From contig PKYZ01000231.1 in assembly GCA_003132865.1 (NCBI GenBank), positions 34,995 through 43,112 of the forward strand: a DNA stretch of 8,118 nt, given 5' to 3'. The notes beneath the pieces were generated by a model that worked only from the letters and a program-made list of their open reading frames with translations, searched no databases and was not told where the DNA came from. The number at the start of each line of letters is the position of its first letter. The first letter of the stretch is position 1. The position numbers and the translations under genes were made by a program. This stretch comes from Bryobacterales bacterium. Its GTDB lineage: Bacteria; Acidobacteriota; Terriglobia; Bryobacterales; Bryobacteraceae. Positions 1-7,052 of this stretch are shown in pieces.

Positions 1-906
<906 letters not shown>

Positions 907-923
907 CCGCCGCTGGCTGGCAA

Positions 924-951
924 CAGGGCCGGGGGTATCTGCCCTGGTTTT
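924..951 (+). terminator. Possible weak terminator after the DUF1501 gene
   Basis: An inverted repeat CAGGGC (924-929) and GCCCTG (941-946) with an 11-base loop is followed by GGTTTT. It lies 18 bases past the stop codon of the DUF1501 gene. The stem is short and the T run has only four bases, so this may not terminate. The hydrolase downstream could still be cotranscribed. Confidence 0.25.
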
Positions 952-1001
952 CGCGAGAAGGGCGCTACCTGAAAAATGGCAGCACGATGCGTCAAATCAG
1001 A

Positions 1002-1007
1002 AGAGGA
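1002..1007 (+). promoter_or_regulatory. Ribosome binding site that sets the hydrolase start
   Basis: AGAGGA lies four bases before the ATG at 1012. It supports that codon over the in-frame ATG at 976, which has no such site and would place a hydrophilic, charged extension before the signal peptide. Confidence 0.6.
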
Positions 1008-1011
1008 CCTT

Positions 1012-2076
1012 ATGAAACAGTCTTCGAATGTGATTCGACTGCTGGCCTCGATTAGCGTACTGGCGTTCACGCAATCTGTGAACGCCCAGCAACCATTCCA
1101 GTTCGCGGGGGCGATTTGCTCCACACCGCCGGTATTGCATTGTCCCGACAAGGACTGCTCGGCGGACAGGGTGATCAACCCCGGACCTGTAGTCGAGATG
1201 AAGACCCGTCGCACCTACTTTCTCGATTACCCGTGCGATCTGAAGCCGGGCGAGAAAGTCACCTTCATCCTCAGCCTCCATGGCGCCGGCTCATACGGAA
1301 ACTGGCAGCGCCATTATTTTCCGATCATGGACTACACGGACAGGTACCGCCTAGTTATTGCTACTCCGAACTCCCCGACGAAAGTTTGGTCGGCGGCCGA
1401 CGACGAGTACCTGCAGAACATCGTCAGCTTCGTCGTCGAGCAAATCGGCAAAGAGAATATCAGGGCTTTCTGGCTGGTCGGGCACTCCCAGGGCGGCATG
1501 ACCTCGAATCGGCTAGTGCGCACGGACTTCTTTAAGAACAGGGTCGACGGTTGGCTCAGCCTGTCCGGCGGCCGCTTGGGCGGCAGCCCGGGCCGCGCCC
1601 CGAATTTTGGTCCCGCTCGCGCGGGGACCCCGGGTGCTGCCGGCACGCCAAGCGGCCCGCCGCCTGGTTTTGCGGCGGCTGTGGCGGCCTTGCGCGAGCC
1701 TCCCGCCAGCGATTTCTCGTTCATCTTCGAGACCGGCGAGCGCGAAATGGATGACAAAGGCATACCCGAGACGTCGGCCTGGGCCGCGAAATACCATTGC
1801 GGCCCGCGGCGCCAAGCCGAGGAGATCGCCGACACCCAGACCGGCTATGTCTATGACAGCACCCGCCAGAATCCGCCCAATCCGTCCTGGGGGCTCCTGC
1901 CGGCACCCGGCAAGGCCGAGGTCTACACCTATCCGGAGTGCAGGGACGGACTGGTCGTCGCCGACGTCGTCCGCGTTAGCAAGGGACACACCGAGGGACT
2001 CGAACCTAAGGTCACCGAGGAACTGGTCAAGCTGATGGCCTCGGCTAAAGGCGGCAAGATCCAGCAATCCCGTTAG
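1012..2076 (+). CDS. Secreted alpha/beta hydrolase, PHB-depolymerase/esterase-like
   Basis: A 354-residue protein. Residues 1-25 look like a Sec signal peptide: [10 protein letters not shown], then a hydrophobic core, then an SVNA cleavage site before QQ. The catalytic core of the alpha/beta hydrolase fold is readable: the oxyanion-hole segment LHGAG (His90-Gly93), the nucleophile elbow GHSQGG with Ser159, a likely acid Asp247 or Asp248 in GEREMDD, and a likely catalytic His326 in SKGHTEG. Several cysteines (36, 44, 49, 75, 263, 310) would suit disulfides in an exported enzyme. Residues about 186-225 form a Gly/Pro/Ala-rich low-complexity insert between strand and lid. The arrangement resembles poly(3-hydroxybutyrate) depolymerase and feruloyl-esterase relatives (LpqC-type), but the substrate cannot be read from sequence. 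It lies 105 bases after the DUF1501 gene on the same strand. Confidence 0.85.
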   Translation: MKQSSNVIRLLASISVLAFTQSVNAQQPFQFAGAICSTPPVLHCPDKDCSADRVINPGPVVEMKTRRTYFLDYPCDLKPGEKVTFILSLHGAGSYGNWQRHYFPIMDYTDRYRLVIATPNSPTKVWSAADDEYLQNIVSFVVEQIGKENIRAFWLVGHSQGGMTSNRLVRTDFFKNRVDGWLSLSGGRLGGSPGRAPNFGPARAGTPGAAGTPSGPPPGFAAAVAALREPPASDFSFIFETGEREMDDKGIPETSAWAAKYHCGPRRQAEEIADTQTGYVYDSTRQNPPNPSWGLLPAPGKAEVYTYPECRDGLVVADVVRVSKGHTEGLEPKVTEELVKLMASAKGGKIQQSR

Positions 2077-2178
2077 GCGCGCAGACCTGCTGACACCGTT
2101 CTGCGCCACACCATAGAGGTGAAGCCCACGACCGGCATAACGATCAGTGTCGCAGGCGGACGAATAGTGGGGCTTCCG

Positions 2179-2301
2179 AGAATCTCAACGAGAGAGGCCG
2201 CGACACCGCGTTATTTGCCTAGCGATAATGGTTCTAATGCCGTTGTTAGCCCGGCCCTCCGGAAGCCATTCTCGAATGTTTCCGACTGGCCGGGTCCCAG
2301 C
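2179..2301 (+). pseudogene. Possible IS3-family transposase remnant
   Basis: The frame starting at 2203 reads TPRYLPSDNGSNAVVSPALRK and continues into a stretch ending SNV. This resembles the segment around the second catalytic aspartate of IS3-family OrfB transposases, which typically read PRYLRSDNGPEFV followed by ALRKWL. The expected PGSPWENGY block does not follow and no full frame exists, so only a scrap of about 40 codons remains. The match is from memory and short. A chance similarity is possible. Confidence 0.35.
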
Positions 2302-2684
2302 GGCTGGCTCGCGCCGGCCCGCCGAGGAGATGGTCAAAGCGGTGAGCAAGGATTGGGAGGCGTGGCGGAAGACCAACGCTCTGCGCCCGCAGCCGAAGCG
2401 TGCGGCCGGCAAGTAGCCGCCAGACCAGATTCAAGCGGCCCTATCGCGTGAAGATTACGCCGCTCGCGCGCGCGGAATAGGTGCGATAGCCTGGGAACAG
2501 GGTGTCGGTCGCACCGGAACCGCTAACCCCGAACGTCTTCCCCAGAGCCACAACCGTGGCAGTAGGCGCACGCTTCCCAGATCGCCGTTTGGGGCCAGTG
2601 TACGAGTCGCCGAACAATGCGACCTGGGCTGCTGGCTGATGCAAGCGGGTTTATCGTTCCTGAATTTAATCGCAACGATTCAAG

Positions 2685-2710
2685 CGATCGACGTAGAAAT
2701 CCGTCGATTG
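2685..2710. repeat. Inverted repeat (hairpin)
   Basis: ATCGACG (2687-2693) and CGTCGAT (2702-2708) are perfect reverse complements around the 8-base loop TAGAAATC. A G-T and a C-G pair extend the stem outward. It lies about 100 bases past the stop of the Toprim-like gene, so it could cap that transcript. There is no T run on either strand, so intrinsic termination is not indicated. Confidence 0.4.
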
Positions 2711-2808
2711 GAGAGCTGAGTAAGACTTTTGTTGTGCCGCTCGCCTCCGGAACCCACAGGGCTCCTCCACACGCGTTCTTGTGAGCGCAATTGGTGCGAT
2801 TGGATGTC

Positions 2809-4332
2809 TTATTCGCTCCCTGAAATGTACGGCGGATAGGGCGTCCGACGCACGCGTTTGAAGGTCTGCGGCTGGAAGCCGAAATACTCCTTTTCCAGAT
2901 CGTAGTGAGCGATCCTGGTTTGCAGAGCGATTTGGACCTCGTGAATCAGCGGTCGCAACTCGCCGTTGTCGGCGCGGTGGGGGCGCGCAACGGCATATTG
3001 TGCCAGAGCACTGCCCCATTCCTTCCCTTTGATTGCCGACCGCTTTGAGACGGTTAATTTTCGATACCGCGCCTCGAATTCGCCTCCAGTCTTTACGCCT
3101 GTCCAGGGTGCATTGCGAAGAGGAGCCCCTGGGAAGCCGTGGCTCTCGTCGATGCCGGCGGCAATCTCCCCGAGTTCGGCCGGTGTGAAATTGGCAATTT
3201 CAAAGTCAGGTTTGTGGGCCGCGATATAGCCGACGATGCTGGCGTTCGTGACTTGGCGCTCGATCGTCTTGGAATTGGCCGACACGTCGAGATCGAAGGA
3301 AATGATGCTGAACCGTCTGAGGGTCTTGTCCTCTTCCAGCCAGTGCCCGAGCTTGAGCGCGATATTGTCGCGTTCCTTCGCGAGCACGCCCTGGAGATTG
3401 ACCGTCTCAATCCCCAGTTTGGCAGGGTCCTTCAGGATCTGAAAGATGGCGGAGTATTCCGTTTCCCCTTCCACATACCATCGCACCAGACTTCCGGTAA
3501 AGAGACCGAAATTATAGGCAACGTAGGGTTTCGTTCCCAGTACGTCGTCGAGTGGGCGTTCAGAGCCGAATGTCAGTTTTAGACCAGTCGGGAACCACTC
3601 GGCAAAAGATTCGTATTCTTCGGGCCATTGCACTTGCTGGGCCTCCTCGAAACCTCGCCGGATGACTTCGGCCATATGCCGCATCCAGAGGGCGCCGGAG
3701 ATCAAGCCTTTCAGTTTCTCGCGTTGATCCCATTTCGACACACGCAGCAGGACGTATAAATCCGGATTGTCGTCCAGCGAGGCAGTATCCCTGCGCAATT
3801 GCGCGTGAAGTGCTTTCCAGTGGTCGCTGTCCAGCGCTTTAAGCAAGCCCATCACTTTTTGGTGATAGGCACCAAAACGTGCTTTGATCTCATGCGGTGG
3901 ACTTCCACCCCAGAACACCATCTTGTCTGCGATCAACGGCCAGTAGATCGGCTCCAAGAGCACCGCCAGATCCACGACTTCGTTCCAGGTGGCCGACCGG
4001 GCGCACAAGTCATCATCATCCTGGAATCCGGGGCAGTGTCTTTTCAACGCAGCCATCGTCTCCTCACAACGAACGAGCCGATCGAGGGCGTAAAAGCGAA
4101 AAGGATGAAATAGCGGCTTGTCACCGGCGTTTGACCCGTCACCTGGGAGCCAACCCCGTCGGTGGTACTCCCCTGGTTCTCCCGTCACGACGCCTGCGAC
4201 TGAAACTCCTCGGTCTCTGGCAAAGCTGAGGAATGCGCCTTCGTCCATCAACCCGTTCTGCCGGAGTTCATTCAAATCGGCCGCCCAACGTTGGCGGTAT
4301 TCTTGAAGCGATGCTTGGGTTTCCTGGTCCAT
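2809..4332 (-). CDS. Toprim-like domain protein of unknown function
   Basis: A 507-residue protein. ATG at 4332 is the only usable start, since an in-frame TAG lies about 15 codons upstream with no ATG, GTG or TTG between; no clear Shine-Dalgarno precedes it. Residues 1-280 are mostly helical, tryptophan-rich and unrecognised. Residues about 282-440 look like a Toprim fold: WYVEGETE (285-292) with Glu288 as the motif-1 acid, GIETVNLQG (307-315), then ISFDLD (344-349) as the DxD motif. PDFEIANF (375-382) and a lysine-bearing KGKEWG (435-440) follow; they recall the C-terminal nuclease half of OLD-type proteins. No Walker A motif is visible, so it is not a canonical OLD ATPase-nuclease. A metal-dependent nucleic-acid cleavage role is inferred, not shown. 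It is divergent from the gene at 4515 and next to a tRNA remnant, which suggests acquired, possibly defence-related DNA. Confidence 0.75.
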   Translation of the reverse strand: MDQETQASLQEYRQRWAADLNELRQNGLMDEGAFLSFARDRGVSVAGVVTGEPGEYHRRGWLPGDGSNAGDKPLFHPFRFYALDRLVRCEETMAALKRHCPGFQDDDDLCARSATWNEVVDLAVLLEPIYWPLIADKMVFWGGSPPHEIKARFGAYHQKVMGLLKALDSDHWKALHAQLRRDTASLDDNPDLYVLLRVSKWDQREKLKGLISGALWMRHMAEVIRRGFEEAQQVQWPEEYESFAEWFPTGLKLTFGSERPLDDVLGTKPYVAYNFGLFTGSLVRWYVEGETEYSAIFQILKDPAKLGIETVNLQGVLAKERDNIALKLGHWLEEDKTLRRFSIISFDLDVSANSKTIERQVTNASIVGYIAAHKPDFEIANFTPAELGEIAAGIDESHGFPGAPLRNAPWTGVKTGGEFEARYRKLTVSKRSAIKGKEWGSALAQYAVARPHRADNGELRPLIHEVQIALQTRIAHYDLEKEYFGFQPQTFKRVRRTPYPPYISGSE

Positions 4333-4447
4333 TTGCCGCAGTTCGAGTTGTGATGCCGACGAGCTGAGATCTCCTCTCTATTCTCCGACACAACAGGTCC
4401 AAGATGGTCCTCGCCGCGCCTTGAAGTGCTAGAAGATGCAGTCCCAC

Positions 4448-4472
4448 GGTTCAAGTCCCCCTGTTCGCACCA
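4448..4472 (+). other. tRNA-Leu 3'-end fragment, probable attachment site
   Basis: These 25 bases read GGTTCAAGTCCCCC then TGTTCGCACCA, that is, the T-loop, the 3' half of the T-stem, the 3' acceptor strand and encoded CCA of a bacterial tRNA. The T-arm sequence matches the tRNA-Leu type (E. coli tRNA-Leu(CAG) also has GGTTCAAGTCCCCC). The 5' side does not continue the tRNA: the bases before GG are CCCAC rather than the GGG needed to pair with CCC, and no D-arm or anticodon arm lies upstream. A 3' tRNA piece ending exactly at CCA is the normal attL/attR core left by tyrosine-recombinase integration. By the usual geometry the element would lie to the left, ending here, with the intact tRNA at its other end. 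That second copy is not in the window. Confidence 0.6.
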
Positions 4473-4504
4473 AGTTTCAACTTTGGCCTGCAATAATGGC
4501 TGGT

Positions 4505-4508
4505 GAGG
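4505..4508 (+). promoter_or_regulatory. Ribosome binding site that sets the start at 4515
   Basis: GAGG lies six bases before the ATG at 4515. The in-frame GTG at 4503 overlaps this site and lacks one of its own, so ATG 4515 is preferred. AATAAT at 4492-4497 could serve as a -10 element, but no convincing -35 box precedes it. Confidence 0.5.
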
Positions 4509-4514
4509 CGAGTT

Positions 4515-4964
4515 ATGGCGAAAGAGGATCGGCTCCTAGAAGAGTTCGAGCGTCAACAACGAGAGTTCCGTGCCTGGCGCAAGGCCACTGAAATGGACGA
4601 TGGAGCCCAAACAGATTTGGTCGTGTCCGTTTACAAAATGCTTCCGAAGACGGCGCCACTCTCCGGGAGAATCGTTGAAATTTCTGCACGCATGCGCGAG
4701 CTATGGGGGGATTTGGTAGACCCCCGCCTTTTCGCAGCCGTATTCGACCTTCCGTCCGAGTTGGATGTCGATGCCGAACTTGATGCCATCATCCAGGCAG
4801 ACCAATCCGGCGAACCTTTGACCGAAGCGCAAGTAGCCATGGCAGCCCGTTTCGTTTCGGCCGCAGGGGCAGCACGCCAAGGCGACGGCAGCGCCGAAGA
4901 GAAGATGACGCTGCAGACAGACTGGATTGACTTGGTTGTCCAGTGCCGTAAGCTGATTGTTTAG
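4515..4964 (+). CDS. Hypothetical protein, small and acidic
   Basis: A 149-residue protein that I do not recognise. It starts with a charged, probably helical or coiled-coil stretch (MAKEDRLLEEFERQQREFRAW, residues 1-21). A middle part follows with KMLPKTAPLSGRIVEISARM (41-60) and an acidic segment with SELDVDAELDAI (81-92). An Ala-rich helix (105-121) precedes a short C-terminal tail ending CRKLIV. There is no signal peptide and no membrane segment, so it is probably cytoplasmic. It begins 42 bases after the tRNA-Leu fragment, is divergent from the Toprim-like gene (182 bases apart) and converges on the AlbA_2 gene 461 bases away. Its solo, divergent position beside an integration scar would suit a small island gene. 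No function can be given; coding status rests on length, ribosome binding site and protein-like composition. Confidence 0.65.
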   Translation: MAKEDRLLEEFERQQREFRAWRKATEMDDGAQTDLVVSVYKMLPKTAPLSGRIVEISARMRELWGDLVDPRLFAAVFDLPSELDVDAELDAIIQADQSGEPLTEAQVAMAARFVSAAGAARQGDGSAEEKMTLQTDWIDLVVQCRKLIV

Positions 4965-4996
4965 AGCCGACTGGCTCTTGCCTTTGGTTTTTGGAG
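4963..4996 (+). terminator. Candidate intrinsic terminator
   Basis: AGAGCC (4963-4968) and GGCTCT (4973-4978) form a 6-bp stem with the tetraloop GACT. The stem begins inside the TAG stop codon of the upstream gene. T-rich sequence with TTT and TTTTT runs follows within 15 bases, but not immediately, so efficiency is uncertain. Confidence 0.4.
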
Positions 4997-5425
4997 ACCG
5001 GCGCGACTGCGGGCCGGCCCTGTCCTGTGACAAACTGGCGCACATGGCGGAACTTGGATGGACACGGAACAGCAAGTCGGCTTGTGTATGCTGACTCCGA
5101 GTGCTCTGGGGGGATCACGCGTTACTCGGACATTGGACTGGAATTCCTGCACAGACGGTGTTGTTGGCCTGAAGTCCGCTTCTGGGAGATGAGGTGGGGC
5201 TGCCCTCGCCGGCGCCGCCGGGCGTTGGCTGTTAACCCAGCCTATTTCTGTGACCTTCGTTTACCAGGAATGATTTCAAACCCCAAAACGGACGCCCCCG
5301 CTCCAAAACTTCAAGGTTTAGGAACGCCCTTGCCATCCGCTGGGCTCCGCTTGCATCCCCAGCCACACCAGTACAACGAAGTGGTCGCACTGTTGGAAAG
5401 TTTTGGAAGGCGTCGACGGAGGGAG
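4965..5425. other. Gene-poor gap between convergent genes
   Basis: No supported gene. A + strand open frame runs from 4991 through the AlbA_2 gene to 5764, but its protein looks random (Arg- and Pro-rich) and it is antisense over its second half. Inside the gap are a perfect 10-bp palindrome GGGCCGGCCC (5011-5020), and a 7-bp inverted repeat TCCGAGT (5096-5102) with ACTCGGA (5124-5130) around a 21-base loop. A 26-base palindrome at 5300-5325 is listed separately. Confidence 0.5.
5300..5325. repeat. 26-base imperfect palindrome, copy 1
   Basis: GCTCCAAAACTT and AAGGTTTAGGAAC form an imperfect inverted repeat around a single C, with one bulged G and two mismatches. It aligns with the palindrome at 6579-6604 at about 22 of 27 columns, sharing TCCA, AA, CTTCAAG, TTT and GGAAC. 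It lies 100 bases past the stop of the AlbA_2 gene. It could be an element end, an operator-like site or a structured transcript end. Confidence 0.45.
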
Positions 5426-6385
5426 TCAGGGTCTCGTGAGCGTGTAGATCCGTCCCTCAATGCGAACGCCGGCCTGATCTACGCTCAACTTGAGGCCCTG
5501 AAGCTTCGGTATCGCTTTAGGTGCTCGAAGCTCCCATCCGATGCGGTACTCGCAAGGCACCAGCATTCCTCGGGAGTCTGCCTTGACCTTCGCCTGAAGG
5601 GAGGGCAGCGGATATTGCTCTCCCTCCAAAATAGGGTGTTGCTTTGGAACAGACCAGGAATACCGAGCGACGTGGAAAGAAATCCTGCACTCATTCCAGA
5701 GCAAATTAGTGTCCTCAGTTATTGGCCAATAGCCGTCGGGCTGCAGAAACACGTCCGGACCTGAATCGGCGTCGAGATATAGCCGGCATGTTGCGTAGAG
5801 GGCCGGCTCCGGGGAACTATTGCTTATGCTGGGCGCAAACAGGACAAGGCCGGACCCGACGACCTGCCTCACGCTGAGGTCAAGATGCAAGTCTGGTGAT
5901 TCTAGTCGGCGCCCCACATCCCGAACCTCATACTCCTCCATCATTGCTGTCGTAGTTCCCAGCCGCTTATAGTAGCGATGATCCACAGCCATATGTGGAG
6001 CCCGGCTGCTTTGGGGAATGTAGACCAAGTACACGAACCTTCCGGTGTCCGTCATTTTCAACGTCTTGACCCTGACTCCGTCGATTCTCCGTTGAATGCC
6101 GGAGTCGATCACCTGCTCCAGCCATTCCCCAGAGATTTCATTCGGATCGATACCACCATCGAGCCGGATTGGGCCATTCGACTTCCTCTGCTCATCAATT
6201 CCGTAGACGATGACGCCGCCTGCCGAGTTAGCCATCGCGGAGACATCCTTGGTTATTTCCTTCTTTACGGCATCACTTTTCGAAAGTGCGTCGGATTTCT
6301 TGTATTCAAGTCGCAGGTCTTCTTTCCGTTGCTCACGAATCAGCGACTGAATGTCCTCTTCCTGCCACTGCCACGGTTCTCTCAT
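5426..6385 (-). CDS. AlbA_2 (Schlafen-type) domain protein
   Basis: A 319-residue protein. Residues about 20-155 match the AlbA_2 domain (PF04326), a putative nucleic-acid-binding fold shared with Schlafen proteins. LRLEYKKS (24-31) carries the conserved Glu-Lys region, KKEITKDVSAMANSAGGVIV runs from 41 to 60, YGIDE follows, and YYKRLGTTTAMMEEYEV (138-154) is the usual late motif. Residues 160-319 are strand-rich and unrecognised; the C-terminal helicase or winged-helix parts found in longer AlbA_2 proteins are absent. ATG at 6385 is the first possible start, since TAG lies in frame two codons upstream; no clear ribosome binding site precedes it. Short AlbA_2 proteins occur in accessory regions and some Schlafen-type proteins act in phage defence as RNases. 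Catalytic activity here is not shown. The gene is lower in GC than the flanking blocks and is bracketed by two related palindromes. Confidence 0.8.
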   Translation of the reverse strand: MREPWQWQEEDIQSLIREQRKEDLRLEYKKSDALSKSDAVKKEITKDVSAMANSAGGVIVYGIDEQRKSNGPIRLDGGIDPNEISGEWLEQVIDSGIQRRIDGVRVKTLKMTDTGRFVYLVYIPQSSRAPHMAVDHRYYKRLGTTTAMMEEYEVRDVGRRLESPDLHLDLSVRQVVGSGLVLFAPSISNSSPEPALYATCRLYLDADSGPDVFLQPDGYWPITEDTNLLWNECRISFHVARYSWSVPKQHPILEGEQYPLPSLQAKVKADSRGMLVPCEYRIGWELRAPKAIPKLQGLKLSVDQAGVRIEGRIYTLTRP

Positions 6386-6578
6386 ATAAAGCTATTCTCG
6401 CTCCCCACCCTGCACCTCTTCCACTAGAACTGCGAGGCGGTTCCCACCAAGCGTCCCCCGCCAAAATCCAGTTTCTTGCCTTCCGTTCGACTCGGCCCTT
6501 GGCCGTTCCAAAAAATTCGCCGACGATCAATCAGCCTTGCGGCTTGAAACTGAAATCTTAGCCTGCCCTGGCCCGCCC

Positions 6579-6604
6579 GTTCCACAATCTTCAAGATTTG
6601 GAAC
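6579..6604. repeat. 26-base palindrome, copy 2
   Basis: GTTCCA, a bulged C, AATCTT, then a central C, AAGATT and TGGAAC. This gives 12 matched pairs with one bulge, a strong inverted repeat. It is related to the palindrome at 5300-5325, and both are preceded by C-rich sequence ending in CCG. It lies about 195 bases upstream of the AlbA_2 start, so the two copies bracket that gene. No T run follows on either strand. Confidence 0.55.
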
Positions 6605-6849
6605 AGCACGTTGGGCACGACCTTCCGGCTCGATCACTTCCAAGGAGCCCGACACCTCCTTTGCTGAAGTAACGACTCGCCCCCCCCGACGCTTTTGCGC
6701 CAGGAACCGCCGCCAGCCTTCTCAGGGCTGCTATCCACGGTAAGTCCTGATAAGTCCGCTCCACGTCAACTGGCCGTCCAACTCGCATTTCGTGGCTGGT
6801 CGGCTCGTCGGGCACACCACACCGACGGCTTCCACGCATCCGCACGCCG

Positions 6850-6996
6850 TGCGGCGACTGTCGCCTCCGGCTTGAATCCGCCCGAACAGCGCCCATCGGT
6901 GAGCGCCGCCACGTCGGACCGGCGCAGCGCACAGCCCAGGAGCACGGCTGGCGCTTCGCGCAGCTTGATGCCGGCCGCCAGCTCCGGCGCCAGCAG
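6850..6996. repeat. Dispersed repeat, copy A
   Basis: The part from 6850 to 6963 aligns with 7978-8106. The first 37 bases differ at three positions, then there is a 2-base gap and 23 identical bases around CCCATCGGTGAGCGCCGCCA. The part from 6954 to 6996 aligns with 7838-7879 with about six mismatches (shared CTTCGCGCAG, GATGCCGGC and CCGGCGCCAGC). All copies are in the same orientation and lie on either side of the reductase gene. Confidence 0.7.
6898..6972 (-). pseudogene. Tyrosine recombinase core fragment (decayed)
   Basis: On the minus strand 6972-6898 reads GIKLREAPAVLLGCALRRSDVAALT. This closely resembles the block around the first catalytic arginine of XerC/D-type integrases, which in one family reads GLRDRAILAVLLGCALRRSEVAALT; the match implies a loss of about two codons here. 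The frame continues on both sides (open 7041-6766) but without the later catalytic His and Tyr motifs, so it is not a functional integrase. The comparison is from memory of the family. Confidence 0.5.
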
Positions 6997-7052
6997 GGCG
7001 TTTGCTCCGCTTTGCTCGACGTAACAGCACTGGAGGATCATAATTAATAGCT

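Larger units (their letters stand above)
2077..2808. other. Long intergenic stretch with decayed sequence
   Basis: About 730 bases between the hydrolase stop and the stop of the oppositely oriented Toprim-like gene. Short open frames exist on both strands but none has a ribosome binding site plus recognisable protein. Directly after the hydrolase, GCGCAGA (2079-2085) can pair with TCTGCGC (2100-2106), but no T run follows, so it is a poor terminator. A transposase-like remnant and a hairpin are listed separately. The rest appears to be non-coding or eroded DNA. Confidence 0.6.
6386..7052. other. Long intergenic stretch with repeats and remnants
   Basis: About 670 bases with no supported intact gene. 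From the left it holds the AlbA_2 upstream region, a palindrome (6579-6604) and a run of eight C (6680-6687). The recombinase-like repeat occupies 6850-6996. On the minus strand, 64 codons are open from 6721 to 6530 and read EGWRRFLAQKRRGGRVV at the start, which looks protein-like but matches nothing I recognise and has no start. GGAGG at 7032-7036 lies 16 bases before the next gene's ATG, too far for an ideal ribosome binding site. CATAAT at 7039-7044 could be a -10 box. Confidence 0.5.

Noticed and set aside
976..1011. In-frame ATG at 976 as the hydrolase start
   Set aside because: It adds 12 charged residues before the signal peptide and lacks a ribosome binding site, whereas ATG 1012 has AGAGGA and starts a clean signal peptide.
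2072..2078. GTTAGGC as an integron attC core site
   Set aside because: It is a seven-base match at a stop codon with no partner core or palindromic attC body, so chance is sufficient.
1513..2109. 198-codon minus-strand frame inside the hydrolase
   Set aside because: It is a high-GC shadow opposite a gene with clear catalytic motifs.
2441..2644. 67-codon minus-strand frame
   Set aside because: There is no ribosome binding site, no recognisable motif and no conserved neighbour; kept only as part of the intergenic description.
3139..3582. 147-codon + strand frame inside the Toprim-like gene
   Set aside because: It lies entirely antisense to the Toprim motifs, which are on the better supported strand.
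4272..4493. Minus-strand 73-codon frame reading WCEQGDLNRG
   Set aside because: That peptide is the antisense of the tRNA 3' end, a common false gene call; the frame also overlaps the start of the Toprim-like gene.
5265..5310. tRNA-like sequence (ATTTCAAACCCC then CCCCCGCTCCA)
   Set aside because: The T-loop does not fit the GTTC consensus, and no acceptor, D or anticodon arm can be paired.
4991..5764. 257-codon + strand frame
   Set aside because: It is antisense to the AlbA_2 gene over 340 bases, and its translation is Arg/Pro-rich without any recognisable domain.
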